Shown piece after piece: positions 34,613-44,372 of a stretch of 64,000 bases of DNA. Position numbers and translations under genes: made by a program. The notes below the pieces were generated by a model, which was not told where the DNA came from, searched no databases, and saw only the letters and a program-made list of their open reading frames with translations. The stretch lies in NCBI RefSeq assembly GCF_026248825.1, contig NZ_CP110973.1, positions 1 to 64,000 of the forward strand, given 5' to 3'. This stretch comes from Larkinella insperata. GTDB lineage: Bacteria > Bacteroidota > Bacteroidia > Cytophagales > Spirosomataceae. Position 1 is the stretch's first letter; every line of letters starts with the position of its first letter.

Positions 34613-35686
34613 TCAAAAAGAACTACGGTTCTGTAAAACCATATTGTCCTCATTTACTACTTTAATAATCTTTCGGCAAATATCTTCATTGCCTACTCCA
34701 AGTTCTCTCACCCTCTGCATACCTGCAACTCTGATTCTCTCGCGGAGACTTTCATCGCTCAGCAGCCTTTTACAAATTGCGGCACACTCGGCTGCATCCG
34801 ACCAAAAGACGGCTTCAACACCTTCCTTGTACATTTCTTGATGCTCAGAAGTACGCTCAGCACACAAAACTCCTCCTGAGAAAGGCACTTCAACGGAACG
34901 TCGTGTATGCAGATCTCTGTTGCCTTTTGACAATAGGCCTAAGCAGATCTTCGCCCCTTGTATAGCCGCAACATAATTACGACCATTCAACGCTCCTCCA
35001 CGGTAATAAGGTTCAAGTTGTTTCCAGTATGGCGATTTTTGCCACCGTCCACCCCAAATACTTACAGGAACTCCTTGCCGGATAAGTTCAAGCAAAAACT
35101 CATCTCTCTTTTCATGTCTCATCCAAGTACCAATGAATGCGACTTCTGACCGGTATTTTGGATCAATATCTTCGAGACTTTCAAAGGGTTTATGAATAAC
35201 TTCATCATACGACATTAATACCCGTACAACTTTCTTTGCACCTAACGCCTTATACTCTTCAATATTCACTTCGCGTAAAACGCTGCACAAAGAGTAATAT
35301 GAAACAGATTTTAAGAGCATATCAAACCGCCGGCCATCTCTACCCCCCGTCGGATCATCGTTGTTATAAAGGACAATAGGGCAATTTAATAGCTGCAACG
35401 TTTGTAAACATTGCTTGCCCAGTAACTCGCCACTATTGACCCAAACTAGATCCGCGTACTTTTCCTTTACTACAATTTCGTTAACCCATTTTAAAATCTT
35501 CGATTGCAGGAATCTATAACCACTTCTAAAATGAATTGCACTTAAAATTGGTGAATTCAGATCCTTTTGAACCACCATTTTAGGGTCATACATAACGACA
35601 TATTCTCCGATGCGCTGTAAACTTAGCGCCCTTAAATACGCATTTGAACCCTGATTCAACTCACCGATATAAATAATTTTAGCCAT
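34613..35686 (-). CDS. CgeB-like glycosyltransferase
   Basis: This 357-residue protein has features of the spore-maturation CgeB/glycosyl-transferase 1_2 family. It starts AKIIYIGELNQGSNAYLRAL; it also has VLYNNDDPTGGRDGRRF (donor-domain entry, DP motif) and EVAFIGTWMRHEKRDEFL. The C-terminal HTRRSVEVPFSGGVLCAERT and EHQEMYKEGVEAVFW match the conserved sugar-nucleotide site (RxxE-P-GG). It is probably another transferase for the repeat unit; the sugar is unknown. It belongs to the AT-rich central part of the locus. Confidence 0.85.
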   Translation of the reverse strand: MAKIIYIGELNQGSNAYLRALSLQRIGEYVVMYDPKMVVQKDLNSPILSAIHFRSGYRFLQSKILKWVNEIVVKEKYADLVWVNSGELLGKQCLQTLQLLNCPIVLYNNDDPTGGRDGRRFDMLLKSVSYYSLCSVLREVNIEEYKALGAKKVVRVLMSYDEVIHKPFESLEDIDPKYRSEVAFIGTWMRHEKRDEFLLELIRQGVPVSIWGGRWQKSPYWKQLEPYYRGGALNGRNYVAAIQGAKICLGLLSKGNRDLHTRRSVEVPFSGGVLCAERTSEHQEMYKEGVEAVFWSDAAECAAICKRLLSDESLRERIRVAGMQRVRELGVGNEDICRKIIKVVNEDNMVLQNRSSF

Positions 35687-35753
35687 TGCAAAGAAAGTAC
35701 TTAGAATCCTCGTTAACAGAGATTTTTGAACTCTGGTTCTGGTATAACCTCTA

Positions 35754-36785
35754 TTAAGCTATGTGGTCCATTCTCCCATTTGAATAATACTCATTGTACC
35801 ATTCTGTAAACCTTCTTAATCCTTCCTTTAGAGTTGTATCAGGTGAATACTTAGTTATCTTAATTAACTTTTCCTGATTAGCCCAAGTCTTAGGAACATC
35901 GCCTGGCTGCATGGGCATAAATTTCTTCAATGCTTCTTTATTTAGACCCCGTTCAAGTTCAGTAATAAAATCTAATAGATTGACCGGCGATCCATTACCG
36001 AGGTTTAACACTCTATAATTTGGCTTCTCTGTAAATTCGCTTAAAGTAGTTTTAAAAATTCCATTAACGATATCTCCAACATACGTAAAATCCCGTTCCA
36101 TTTCTCCATTATTGAACACCTGTATGGATTTACCTGTAGAGATGGCTTTAGCAAAAAGCATAGGAGCCATATCAGGACGCCCCCAAGGTCCGTAAACTGT
36201 AAAGAAGCGCAGACATGTAATAGAGATATGATATAGTTGGCTATATGCATGTGCCATTAGCTCATTGCTTTTCTTCGTAGCTGCGTAAAGACTGACAGGA
36301 GCATCAACTTTATCTTCTTCCTCAAAGGGAATTTTTGCATTGGCTCCATAAACGGACGAAGAAGAAGCATGAACCAAATGTGTAGGCTTAAAATACCGAC
36401 ACGCTTCTAAAAGAAAGTGAAACCCAACGATGTTAGACTGTATATAAACATCGGGATTTTCTATTGAGTATCTAACGCCAGCCTGTGCAGCCAAGTTAAC
36501 AACGTAATCGAATGCTTCTGTTTGAAAAAGACTAAACAATTGCTGTTTGTCTTCCAGATTCATCCGTATAAAACGATATTTTGAGTTAATTGTACTCGTT
36601 ACAGGCTTATACCATTTTATTTCGTCTTGCTCAATACCGGCCTCTTGTAATCGAGCGTATTTTAATTGAGGAGAATAATAATCATTTATATTATCTAAAC
36701 CTACAACTTCAAAACCGTGCTTAAGAAACTGGTTTACAGTATGAAAACCAATGAACCCAGCACTACCAGTTACTAATACCTTCAT
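35754..36785 (-). CDS. UDP-glucuronate 4-epimerase
   Basis: This enzyme interconverts UDP-glucuronate and UDP-galacturonate. It is a 343-residue extended SDR. The NAD motif TGSAGFIGFHTVNQFL is at residues 7-22, and the Ser/Thr region HASSSSVYGANAKIPF at about 139-154. The Tyr/Lys motif in SLYAATKKSNELMAHAY is at about 169-185. The NAKIPF...DKVDAPVSLYAATKKSNELMAH style, together with an N-terminal insertion (LDNINDYYSPQLKYARLQ), is typical of Cap1J/LspL-type uronate epimerases rather than GalE. Its substrate is made by the Ugd in the same locus, so the polymer likely contains galacturonate, glucuronate or both. Confidence 0.9.
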   Translation of the reverse strand: MKVLVTGSAGFIGFHTVNQFLKHGFEVVGLDNINDYYSPQLKYARLQEAGIEQDEIKWYKPVTSTINSKYRFIRMNLEDKQQLFSLFQTEAFDYVVNLAAQAGVRYSIENPDVYIQSNIVGFHFLLEACRYFKPTHLVHASSSSVYGANAKIPFEEEDKVDAPVSLYAATKKSNELMAHAYSQLYHISITCLRFFTVYGPWGRPDMAPMLFAKAISTGKSIQVFNNGEMERDFTYVGDIVNGIFKTTLSEFTEKPNYRVLNLGNGSPVNLLDFITELERGLNKEALKKFMPMQPGDVPKTWANQEKLIKITKYSPDTTLKEGLRRFTEWYNEYYSNGRMDHIA

Positions 36786-36867
36786 AAATCAGAAGTTATA
36801 ATTCCAATTGTGAAACATAAGATCTTTTTACCTTATGTAAAGGTTGGTCAAAATTTAAAGAAATACC

Positions 36868-38592
36868 TCACTTCAAACTAATTTGACTATCTAAAATAGC
36901 TCTTTCAGTGTTGACGTTTACTCTAACGCGATTACTAGTTTTTTTGAATCTAGAACCTCGAAAAGCGCTTATCATAAATCTTGTTATATGAAATATTGCA
37001 AGATATAAGAGAACAACTTGTGCCCACCCTCTTATAATGAACGTGGCAATGGAAACTACACTTTCTGCTTGCAGAAAAGTGAACACAAGCGTTAGCGACA
37101 GCAGAGCGCAAAGACTAAAACCTGGCTCTTTGCTTTTGGGGTTCCAGGAAGGGTACTGATTATTAGTTATTCTAAAGGATAACTTATCAATCAACAAATA
37201 GACAGGCAACATTAGCAGTGCAAGGATTAAGACATACCACCAACCAAAAGCAGCCATGCCAGTGCCTGCATAATGGCCAGTCCTGAACGCTCCAAGCGCA
37301 CTTTCACCAGCCCCTGCCCTAACATACAGGTAATCCCCAAATGATACCGAACTAAGTGACTTCTTATCAACGTTTATATTTAATGCTTCAATAAACGGGG
37401 CTGGAAGAGTTGTTATCAAACGATCAATAGAGAAATCTAAGATATCTGCATCATGTTCCTTTAACTTATCTGCCATAACTAAGCTGGCATCGTTGTATTT
37501 CATATTACAGAATCTCGCTAGGAAGATGTTGTCCATATAATCTTCATCCCAGTCTTTCTTTTCTTTCTTTCCAACATTCTTTGCAGCCTCCAGAGCTTCC
37601 TTGTTTTGGTAAACCTCCAGAGTTTGTTTTATTAATTCTGAACGAGCAGTGCTATTACGTTGTGCACGGACTAGAACCATTGCCGTCCCTAAATCGGCAA
37701 TTGGACCCGTTAAGAGCCAAACGATGCTTCCAGCTATAAATACGTTTTTAAACGTCAACAACTGGCTTTTAAATAAACCTAACAACAGACCTAATCCATA
37801 AGCAAAGACTACAGATGTGAAGCCCAACATAAAAGCGCCCCGGCTATTTCTACCAAGACTCACAACAAATAGCAAGAGTGTAAACGCAATTAGCATGAAT
37901 ATTAATCGCTTCGAAACCGGCTCTCTCTTGCCATACAGCTTACCAAATGGAATAAAAAAGGGGGCATATGTAAAAGGAACGAATGCCTGAATTGCCTTAT
38001 CTGCAGCTCCGGTTGCTTCTCGACCAACAGAAGGGGAGTAAAAGTAAATATAAAACATAGCTCCTAAGCCAATGAAGCCCATTGCCCATACTTGAATATC
38101 GGTCGGTGGCTCGTATAACTTAACTTTATTGAGAGCAGTTCCTAGACGTGATCGCGCGTCAAATGAGCGGTAGATGCTATGTGTAATGATGAGTACAAAC
38201 AGTGTAATAAGCGAATGCAAAAAAACCGATAATGGTTGAGTCAAATTGTATACAACCGGTTTCCCTTCCAGTAAGGTAAAGACTAGTGGAAAATAAAAAT
38301 GTGTTACACAAAAGCCAACAATCAAGAAGGTCGAAAGTGGGAAAGCCCAAAGCTGCTTATTATTTAAGAAGAACTTAGTAACAAGCCCCCACGCTATCAA
38401 TACCAGTAATACGACTATTATATTTTCAAAATTAACAAAAAGTAGGCACTGGAGAAGCGCACAAACCCCAAGGATCGCCCAGGAAAACCTTCTAATACTT
38501 TCTAGAAAGTAATTATTATTGTTTTCCTTTCTTGTCAGATGAATTGTCTTTTCTGTACGCGAATTGCTTTCTGAACTAATATATCTTTTCAT
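36868..38592 (-). CDS. O-antigen/exopolysaccharide polymerase (Wzy-like)
   Basis: This 574-residue polytopic inner-membrane protein has about ten or more hydrophobic segments (WAILGVCALLQCLLFVNFEN, IIVVLLVLIAWGLV). It also has a large soluble loop of about 120 residues (RAQRNSTARSELIKQTLEVY to IEALNINVDKKS), as expected for Wzy polymerases. These join repeat units in the periplasm. Primary sequence is poorly conserved in this family; the call rests on topology and position beside wzx. Codon use is the most AT-rich of the locus, typical of serotype-determining genes that move between strains. Confidence 0.8.
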   Translation of the reverse strand: MKRYISSESNSRTEKTIHLTRKENNNNYFLESIRRFSWAILGVCALLQCLLFVNFENIIVVLLVLIAWGLVTKFFLNNKQLWAFPLSTFLIVGFCVTHFYFPLVFTLLEGKPVVYNLTQPLSVFLHSLITLFVLIITHSIYRSFDARSRLGTALNKVKLYEPPTDIQVWAMGFIGLGAMFYIYFYSPSVGREATGAADKAIQAFVPFTYAPFFIPFGKLYGKREPVSKRLIFMLIAFTLLLFVVSLGRNSRGAFMLGFTSVVFAYGLGLLLGLFKSQLLTFKNVFIAGSIVWLLTGPIADLGTAMVLVRAQRNSTARSELIKQTLEVYQNKEALEAAKNVGKKEKKDWDEDYMDNIFLARFCNMKYNDASLVMADKLKEHDADILDFSIDRLITTLPAPFIEALNINVDKKSLSSVSFGDYLYVRAGAGESALGAFRTGHYAGTGMAAFGWWYVLILALLMLPVYLLIDKLSFRITNNQYPSWNPKSKEPGFSLCALLSLTLVFTFLQAESVVSIATFIIRGWAQVVLLYLAIFHITRFMISAFRGSRFKKTSNRVRVNVNTERAILDSQISLK

Positions 38593-38615
38593 AAAAAACT
38601 AATTTATGCCGCAGT

Positions 38616-39689
38616 TTAGATTAGTAAACCCTCAAAGCAAGTGGCATACTGATTGGCTACTATACCTGGCAAAAATCTATCTCTGGCGGATTGACGAGCC
38701 TTTTCTCCTAACAATGTTCGGTGCGGAGCGTCTTCAATCAGTTGTTTTAAAGCGATTGAGATACTTTCAGGAGTATTTGATGACAATAATACACCGGCAT
38801 TGCCTATTATCTCTTCACGGGTCTCATCATTATCAGAAATAATAGCGCACCCAGACAACATTGCTTCCACAAGCACTAATCCATAAGACTCTCTTTTAGG
38901 TATAAGTGTAAATATGGAAGCCTTCCGCATGAGTTGCATCACATCGGCATGTGGAAGTTTTACATGCCAAGTAATATCGAAGTTTGTTTTTGGCTCTGGT
39001 TTATCCTTTGAAACTACGGTTAGCTCGACTTTCTTCTCGTTTAAATAGGTAGCGCCCAGCAAATCGAAAGCTGCTATCAGTTCTTTTAATCCTTTTCGAT
39101 TACCCTCGTTTCCAACAAATAAAATGTGAATTGTTTCACTTTTCAGACCTTTTACCGGTTCTATGTCTCCTGAAAGATCAGGCAGAAAGAAAGGAATAGA
39201 AATCGTTTTCTCTTTAAACTCAGGACGGTATCTTAGAAATCTCTGGCGGCCATTTTCCGTATGAAAATGAATCATACTGGCCGGTTCAAGCTTTGAAGCC
39301 AGAAGATCTGCCTCCTTCTGCCGATCAGGTAACGAACCGAACTTTTCAATCATATAACGATCAGTCATGAAACCTGTCGTTACAAGAACCGGTTTGTCAG
39401 CTAATGCTTTAAAAAATAAATTGGGATATACAGGCGAACTGTAATGATAAATCACGTCAGCTTCCATTCCCTTTTTACTCAAACCGTGTTTAACTAGGGG
39501 AGTTTTAAGTCCGATAACCTGGTTAGCTATTCGACGCAGATTGAAGGACCACGTGTAGGCATTTGATGCTACTGATAGCATCTCATTCTCTGAATAATCT
39601 TGCAACCGAAAGAAACTCTTTGCAATCTTATAATCAGTATTATGTCTGGCTAAGATCCATTCAGGATAGTAAATACCTACTTTTGCCAT
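38616..39689 (-). CDS. Family 4 glycosyltransferase
   Basis: This 357-residue GT-B transferase has donor-domain motifs ETIHILFVGNEGNRKGLKEL (about 187-206). It also has KASIFTLIPKRESYGLVLVE followed by AMLSGCAIISDND (about 266-298), which include the conserved E-X7-E pair. The acceptor domain is atypical, with an early IYYPEWILARHNTDYKIAKS. It lies 14 bp after the flippase gene and 23 bp before the polymerase gene, so is clearly in the operon. The transferred sugar is unknown. Confidence 0.88.
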   Translation of the reverse strand: MAKVGIYYPEWILARHNTDYKIAKSFFRLQDYSENEMLSVASNAYTWSFNLRRIANQVIGLKTPLVKHGLSKKGMEADVIYHYSSPVYPNLFFKALADKPVLVTTGFMTDRYMIEKFGSLPDRQKEADLLASKLEPASMIHFHTENGRQRFLRYRPEFKEKTISIPFFLPDLSGDIEPVKGLKSETIHILFVGNEGNRKGLKELIAAFDLLGATYLNEKKVELTVVSKDKPEPKTNFDITWHVKLPHADVMQLMRKASIFTLIPKRESYGLVLVEAMLSGCAIISDNDETREEIIGNAGVLLSSNTPESISIALKQLIEDAPHRTLLGEKARQSARDRFLPGIVANQYATCFEGLLI

Positions 39690-39703
39690 AATTTATCGCA
39701 AGT

Positions 39704-41242
39704 TTAAGTAGTCAATATTTTTCTTACGCCAGGTACATTTCCAAGCATTTTCCGGACACGTTCAGTGGCTAGCGGAGGTAAAGCGTTCCAATACCGCCAT
39801 GCATTCCAGATCAGTGCTAGTAAAGAAACCGCCAAAACTGCGATTTTAGCATTAGGGAACAGTATCATCCCCCCCATCCCGACCGCTGCGATCCAAACCG
39901 ACATAGTAGCTATGCCGGCAGGATATTTTGGCCATTCCATGCTGTTTTCCTGCAACCAGCGCTGAGCAATTCTTCGATACCCAATGGTTGCAACAACTTC
40001 GGCTGATAACAAAGCAATACCTCCACCAAGCATACCAATCATCGGCACCAGTAGTAGAATACCTCCAACTACAACCAAAGCGGCTGTAATCGATAACCGT
40101 AATTGAGGTTTTAGCAAATTATTACCAACAATTACTGCCATGGCTGGCTGAGCAGCTGCATAGACGAGTATACTAAGCGATAGTACAGCAAAAAGTAAAG
40201 GATCGAAAGCGATCTGTCCGCGGGTCCACACCGTAAATAACGGCTCGATAACAGCTTGCATAACTATTACTGCTGGAGCCATAACCGATACAACAACTAC
40301 CCATACGGTTCCAAAAGCTACTTCGCTTCTGGCTTGGTCCCGTTGATGTAAGAACCGCATGAGCTCAGGCATTAGGGGGTTGGTAAGGGTATTTAATCCC
40401 TGTAAAGCAGCATTAGCTCCCGTCCGCATGGTTGAGAAAGCCGCCAGACCGTTGGCTCCCAACAATGGAACAAGCACCAGACGAACTCCCTGATGACGCA
40501 TGCTTTCTATCAAACTCTTAGCAGATAAAGTCAACGAACTCAAGAAGTTACGAAAGCCCAAACTCCAATCCGGGCTCCTGAACGAAACGTCTTCCTTGCG
40601 CAATAAACGCAGCATATCTCTGTAAAGAAGGCTGCTGTACAGCAACGATCCTCCGAAACTCACCATACCGGTTTCGAGAAGTCCTGCCCCGGACATCACA
40701 GCGATCACCGGAGCAAAGGTCGAAATCAACGCATACAGAAAGTTCCACCATGACATCCGCGGATAGTACCCGAAAGGAGCCAGGGCTCTTTGAAACAAAC
40801 CCGGTATGCTGGTGCTGATAAACCATGCGCATCCCTGCAGCACTAGCAAAATTCCCGCATCATGAATGGTTTGAGAATCCAGGTTGTTGGCATTATCCAG
40901 GATATGGGGAAGCAGCCCGGTGGTCAGAATCAAGCCTATTATGGTCAACTGGGTCAGGCAGATAGCAATTCCCATAAAAACGCCCGACCATAAATACCGG
41001 CTCAACTCCGCCCGATTCTCTTTTCCACAGCGCAAAAATTCAAACTGAAGATAAGTTTGATGACCAAAATCCAGCGTTGTGATAAGGTTTGTCAAAGCCA
41101 ATACAGCAAGACTTACCCCATACGTTTTAGCGCTCCAATACGTAAGGTACAGGGGTACAATTGCCATTTGGGATGTTATTGTAACCCCAATTTTGGCCCA
41201 AGAGGCAACACTTCCAGAAACGATCCGTGATACGGTGGACAT
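39704..41242 (-). CDS. Polysaccharide flippase (Wzx-like, MATE/MOP superfamily)
   Basis: This 512-residue membrane protein has about 12-14 hydrophobic segments. It probably flips undecaprenyl-linked repeat units across the inner membrane. The N-terminus SRIVSGSVASWAKIGVTITS and YLTYWSAKTYGVSLAVLAL match PST/Wzx flippase TM1-TM2. The central RTGANAALQGLNTLTNPLMP is typical of the TM7-8 region. It lies 50 bp after the initiating phosphoglycosyltransferase gene, the usual order for Wzx/Wzy loci. Confidence 0.88.
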   Translation of the reverse strand: MSTVSRIVSGSVASWAKIGVTITSQMAIVPLYLTYWSAKTYGVSLAVLALTNLITTLDFGHQTYLQFEFLRCGKENRAELSRYLWSGVFMGIAICLTQLTIIGLILTTGLLPHILDNANNLDSQTIHDAGILLVLQGCAWFISTSIPGLFQRALAPFGYYPRMSWWNFLYALISTFAPVIAVMSGAGLLETGMVSFGGSLLYSSLLYRDMLRLLRKEDVSFRSPDWSLGFRNFLSSLTLSAKSLIESMRHQGVRLVLVPLLGANGLAAFSTMRTGANAALQGLNTLTNPLMPELMRFLHQRDQARSEVAFGTVWVVVVSVMAPAVIVMQAVIEPLFTVWTRGQIAFDPLLFAVLSLSILVYAAAQPAMAVIVGNNLLKPQLRLSITAALVVVGGILLLVPMIGMLGGGIALLSAEVVATIGYRRIAQRWLQENSMEWPKYPAGIATMSVWIAAVGMGGMILFPNAKIAVLAVSLLALIWNAWRYWNALPPLATERVRKMLGNVPGVRKILTT

Positions 41243-41292
41243 TTGCTATAAACTTTTCAGAAAACAATCAACGGTAAAGAGTTGATACATTC

Positions 41293-41961
41293 TTACCATG
41301 CGTTCTCGTTTCCCTTCATCATTGACTCTACCGTCCACCAGCAAATTTTTAGATCCAGCCATACTGACCGTTTCCGGATGTAAAAACGATCTAACGTGAT
41401 GCGGTGACGCATTTGCATGTCATGCGACGTTTCACCCCGGCAACCTCTCACCTGAGCCAAACCCGTAATTCCGGGTTTCACTCGATACCGCTTCCGATAG
41501 TTCGGCATATTGTTCCAAAATAGGAGATCATGCTGTACAGCGTGTGGCCTTGGACCAACAATGCTCATATCACCAATAAGCACGTTTAGAAATTGAGGCA
41601 TTTCATCCAGATTCGTTTTACGAAGGATCCGGCCTATGGATGTCACTCGGTTATCTCCTTTCGTGGCCTGCTTGAAAGTAGCTTCCGGACTGTATGTCAT
41701 CGTCCGAAATTTGATGCAATAGAACCACTGGCCCTTGTAACCCGTTCGCTTCTGAATGTACAGAACAGGGCCTGGCGAGCCTAACCGTATTAGAAATCCA
41801 ATAATCGGGATGAGCCAGGATAAAACAAGAATTGTGACAAGCAGAGAAAAGAAAATGTCAAATACACGCTTTCCTAGTGTCCTATAAGCCAGTTTGTAGT
41901 GCCGGGGCTTTGGCTCTGCATACACATACAACGTTTGGTACTCTGAGTCAACACTAAGCAT
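41293..41961 (-). CDS. Initiating undecaprenyl-phosphate sugar phosphotransferase
   Basis: This 222-residue monotopic phosphoglycosyltransferase transfers sugar-1-phosphate to undecaprenyl phosphate and so starts the repeat unit. It carries KRVFDIFFSLLVTILVLSWL (re-entrant membrane helix, about 28-47), RTGYKGQWFYCIKFRTM (about 72-88), the catalytic Asp-Glu in RKTNLDEMPQFLNVL (about 113-127), and MSIVGPRPH and YRVKPGITGLAQVRG. It is the short form without the N-terminal four-helix domain of WcaJ/WbaP. The likely first sugar (glucose, galactose or a HexNAc) cannot be decided. It lies 66 bp after wzc. Confidence 0.93.
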   Translation of the reverse strand: MLSVDSEYQTLYVYAEPKPRHYKLAYRTLGKRVFDIFFSLLVTILVLSWLIPIIGFLIRLGSPGPVLYIQKRTGYKGQWFYCIKFRTMTYSPEATFKQATKGDNRVTSIGRILRKTNLDEMPQFLNVLIGDMSIVGPRPHAVQHDLLFWNNMPNYRKRYRVKPGITGLAQVRGCRGETSHDMQMRHRITLDRFYIRKRSVWLDLKICWWTVESMMKGNENAW

Positions 41962-42027
41962 ATAAGTCCGTTTTATATTAAGTGTGTAGAAGTCGAAACA
42001 AGAATCTCAAGATTTGGCAAGCTTTCT

Positions 42028-44361
42028 TTATTTACCAATCCCTAAGCGCCGTTTTTTATTGGTTTCCCCTCCACCATAATAGTTTCCGTACCCATAATTA
42101 TAATAGTAAGACTCACCCTCACCTACTCCATTGAGAATAATGTTGAGTTTCTGGAAGCGTTGCTCTCTATAAAGTGCATCTACCATTCTTAGGTGGTTCT
42201 TCGGCGTGTGGTCGTGCCGCACCAGATACATGGTTGCATCGGCAAAAGGAGCAATTAACTGCGAATCGGTTACCAGACCAACTGGTGGTGAGTCGACCAA
42301 TACATAATCAAAGCGTGCCTTTAATTCATCGAAGAGCTGAGCTAATCGGGGAGAACTCAACAATTCAGCCGGGTTCGGTGGCAGCGGTCCTGCAGTGATA
42401 ATAAAGTAATTTTCATATCCTGCAATCGGTCTCAGCAAATCATCAATAGTTGCCTCCCCGATCAGATAGTTACTCAAACCCATACGGTTTTCCATATGAA
42501 GACTTTGATGCAGTTTAGGTTTGCGCATATCCATCTCCAGAATTACCGTTGAACGATCAACCAGCGCTAAACTAGCGCCCAGGTTAAGCGAGATAAATGA
42601 TTTCCCTTCCCCGCTAATTGAAGAGGTGAAAAGCAATACTTGGCTTTTTGCCGGATCAGACCGCATAAATTGCAGGTTTGTACGCAATGCCCGAATCTGT
42701 TCACCAATAACAGACTGCATCCGGGGCTTAAATACTAAGTTATCACCCGAATTTTGCCGGCTTTTAACAATTTCTCCCAAGATCGGCGTCTGAGTAGCTT
42801 CTTCCACATCCGAACGACGCAAAACCCGATTATTGAGCATGTCCTTTACGGCAATAAGTCCAACCGGAACCAATAAGCCTAAGATGCTGAAAAGCAGATA
42901 GGTTGTCTTGTTAACAGGCTGAACCGGAACATCATCGGTACGTGGCTTATCAACGATTCGGCTGTCGGATACCGCTGAGGCAGCGGATAAAGCAGTTTCC
43001 TCTCTTTTTTGAAGCAGGTAAGTATACAAGCCATTTTTGATAACCTGCTGACGCGTGATATTCAATAAGGCTCGTTCTTTACCTGGGACGGTGCGGATCA
43101 TGCTCTCAATCCGACGGTTATTAGCCAGCAATTGGTTTCGGCTGCTGGTAAGTTGCTGACGAATGTTCTGAATGTTTTCCGAGATACTTGATTTAACCGC
43201 TTTAATCTGGCTATCCAACGACTGCAAAAGAGGACTATTGGGAGCCATGATACGCGAAGATTCTTCCCGCTTTAGTTCAAGCTCGGAGACTTTCGTTAAC
43301 AATCCATTCAAAACAGGATCACTCAAACTCAACGTTGCCGGTGCTATACTTTTATCGCCTGGTTGCTTTTCAATATAACGCTCAATTTCATTTAAGCCAG
43401 TTAAGCGCATATTAACATCGTTCAATTGAACATCATTAGTCTGCACATTTGTCAGAAACGTCTGTGCCTGGGCACTCAGATCTGTAATGCCTTGGGTTGA
43501 CTTGTACATTTCAACTTCTTTCTCGACAGTTGAAAGTTCACCCGAGATCAAACTCAGCCGTTCTTCAATAAAACGAAGCATATTATTAGCTTCTTGATTC
43601 TTATCAGAGATAGACTCTTTGTTGTACTCATTGATTAGTTGAGTAAGAATCATTTCTCCCTTATCTGGCACGCTCTCGGAAAGGCTCATTTCCAACACGG
43701 TTGATTCCTTCAAAGCCGGTTCAACCTTTAAACTTGCCAGATACGCATTAACAACTTTAGAATGCGGCTTTACTATTGCTATAACCGGTGATGTAGTGTT
43801 GCTTATAGCTTTACGGGTAAAGATCCGTAGCTGACCGTATGGAGTTTTAATACTCTGGTTTACGGGATACGTTTGGCCATTTAAAAGCACCGAGTTGTTG
43901 TTCACGAATGAAATCTCCAGCTTGTTTGCGTAGAGTTGTGAATTCGGGTTTTCGAGAATAAGCCGGATGGGTGATTCTGCATAAACTTCCCGATCATAAG
44001 TCCCTGTCGGAAAATAATAGCGAACATCAAGGCCCAGATTACTTACCACTCGATCCATCAGAGTAAATGAAGTGAGAATTTCTATCTCATTCTCAATTAC
44101 TTTGTTACTACCGAACAGATTAAGCTCTTTCATCAAGCCATCACCTGATAATCCACTTTTCTTTTCGTCTTTGATCAACACCGTTGCGTGGACCTTGTAT
44201 ACTGGTTCTTGATACAACAGATAAACATAAGCGCCGGCTAATGCCAATACTAATGAAACCACAAACCACGGCCATTTGCGGACATACCGCATCAACATGA
44301 CTCGCAGATCAGGCTGCTGCTCTACTTCGTAGACCTGGTAGGGATTGTATGAATTTGTCAT
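42028..44361 (-). CDS. wzc: Wzc-type polysaccharide co-polymerase / BY-kinase
   Basis: This 777-residue inner-membrane protein controls polymer length and export through autophosphorylation cycles. Order: TM1 at about 30-50 (WPWFVVSLVLALAGAYVYLL); Wzz domain; long periplasmic coiled coil (about 230-440) with GNVR-type end; TM2 at about 490. The cytoplasmic tyrosine kinase has Walker A (SSISGEGKS, about 577-586), Walker A' (ILEMDMRKP, about 605) and Walker B (YVLVDSPPVG, about 690). The C-terminal tyrosine cluster (ESYYYNYGYGNYYGG, about 750-765) is the phosphorylation site. It starts 11 bp after wza. No cognate phosphatase (Wzb or PHP type) is seen in the window. Confidence 0.95.
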   Translation of the reverse strand: MTNSYNPYQVYEVEQQPDLRVMLMRYVRKWPWFVVSLVLALAGAYVYLLYQEPVYKVHATVLIKDEKKSGLSGDGLMKELNLFGSNKVIENEIEILTSFTLMDRVVSNLGLDVRYYFPTGTYDREVYAESPIRLILENPNSQLYANKLEISFVNNNSVLLNGQTYPVNQSIKTPYGQLRIFTRKAISNTTSPVIAIVKPHSKVVNAYLASLKVEPALKESTVLEMSLSESVPDKGEMILTQLINEYNKESISDKNQEANNMLRFIEERLSLISGELSTVEKEVEMYKSTQGITDLSAQAQTFLTNVQTNDVQLNDVNMRLTGLNEIERYIEKQPGDKSIAPATLSLSDPVLNGLLTKVSELELKREESSRIMAPNSPLLQSLDSQIKAVKSSISENIQNIRQQLTSSRNQLLANNRRIESMIRTVPGKERALLNITRQQVIKNGLYTYLLQKREETALSAASAVSDSRIVDKPRTDDVPVQPVNKTTYLLFSILGLLVPVGLIAVKDMLNNRVLRRSDVEEATQTPILGEIVKSRQNSGDNLVFKPRMQSVIGEQIRALRTNLQFMRSDPAKSQVLLFTSSISGEGKSFISLNLGASLALVDRSTVILEMDMRKPKLHQSLHMENRMGLSNYLIGEATIDDLLRPIAGYENYFIITAGPLPPNPAELLSSPRLAQLFDELKARFDYVLVDSPPVGLVTDSQLIAPFADATMYLVRHDHTPKNHLRMVDALYREQRFQKLNIILNGVGEGESYYYNYGYGNYYGGGETNKKRRLGIGK

Positions 44362-44372
44362 GATCTTAACTT

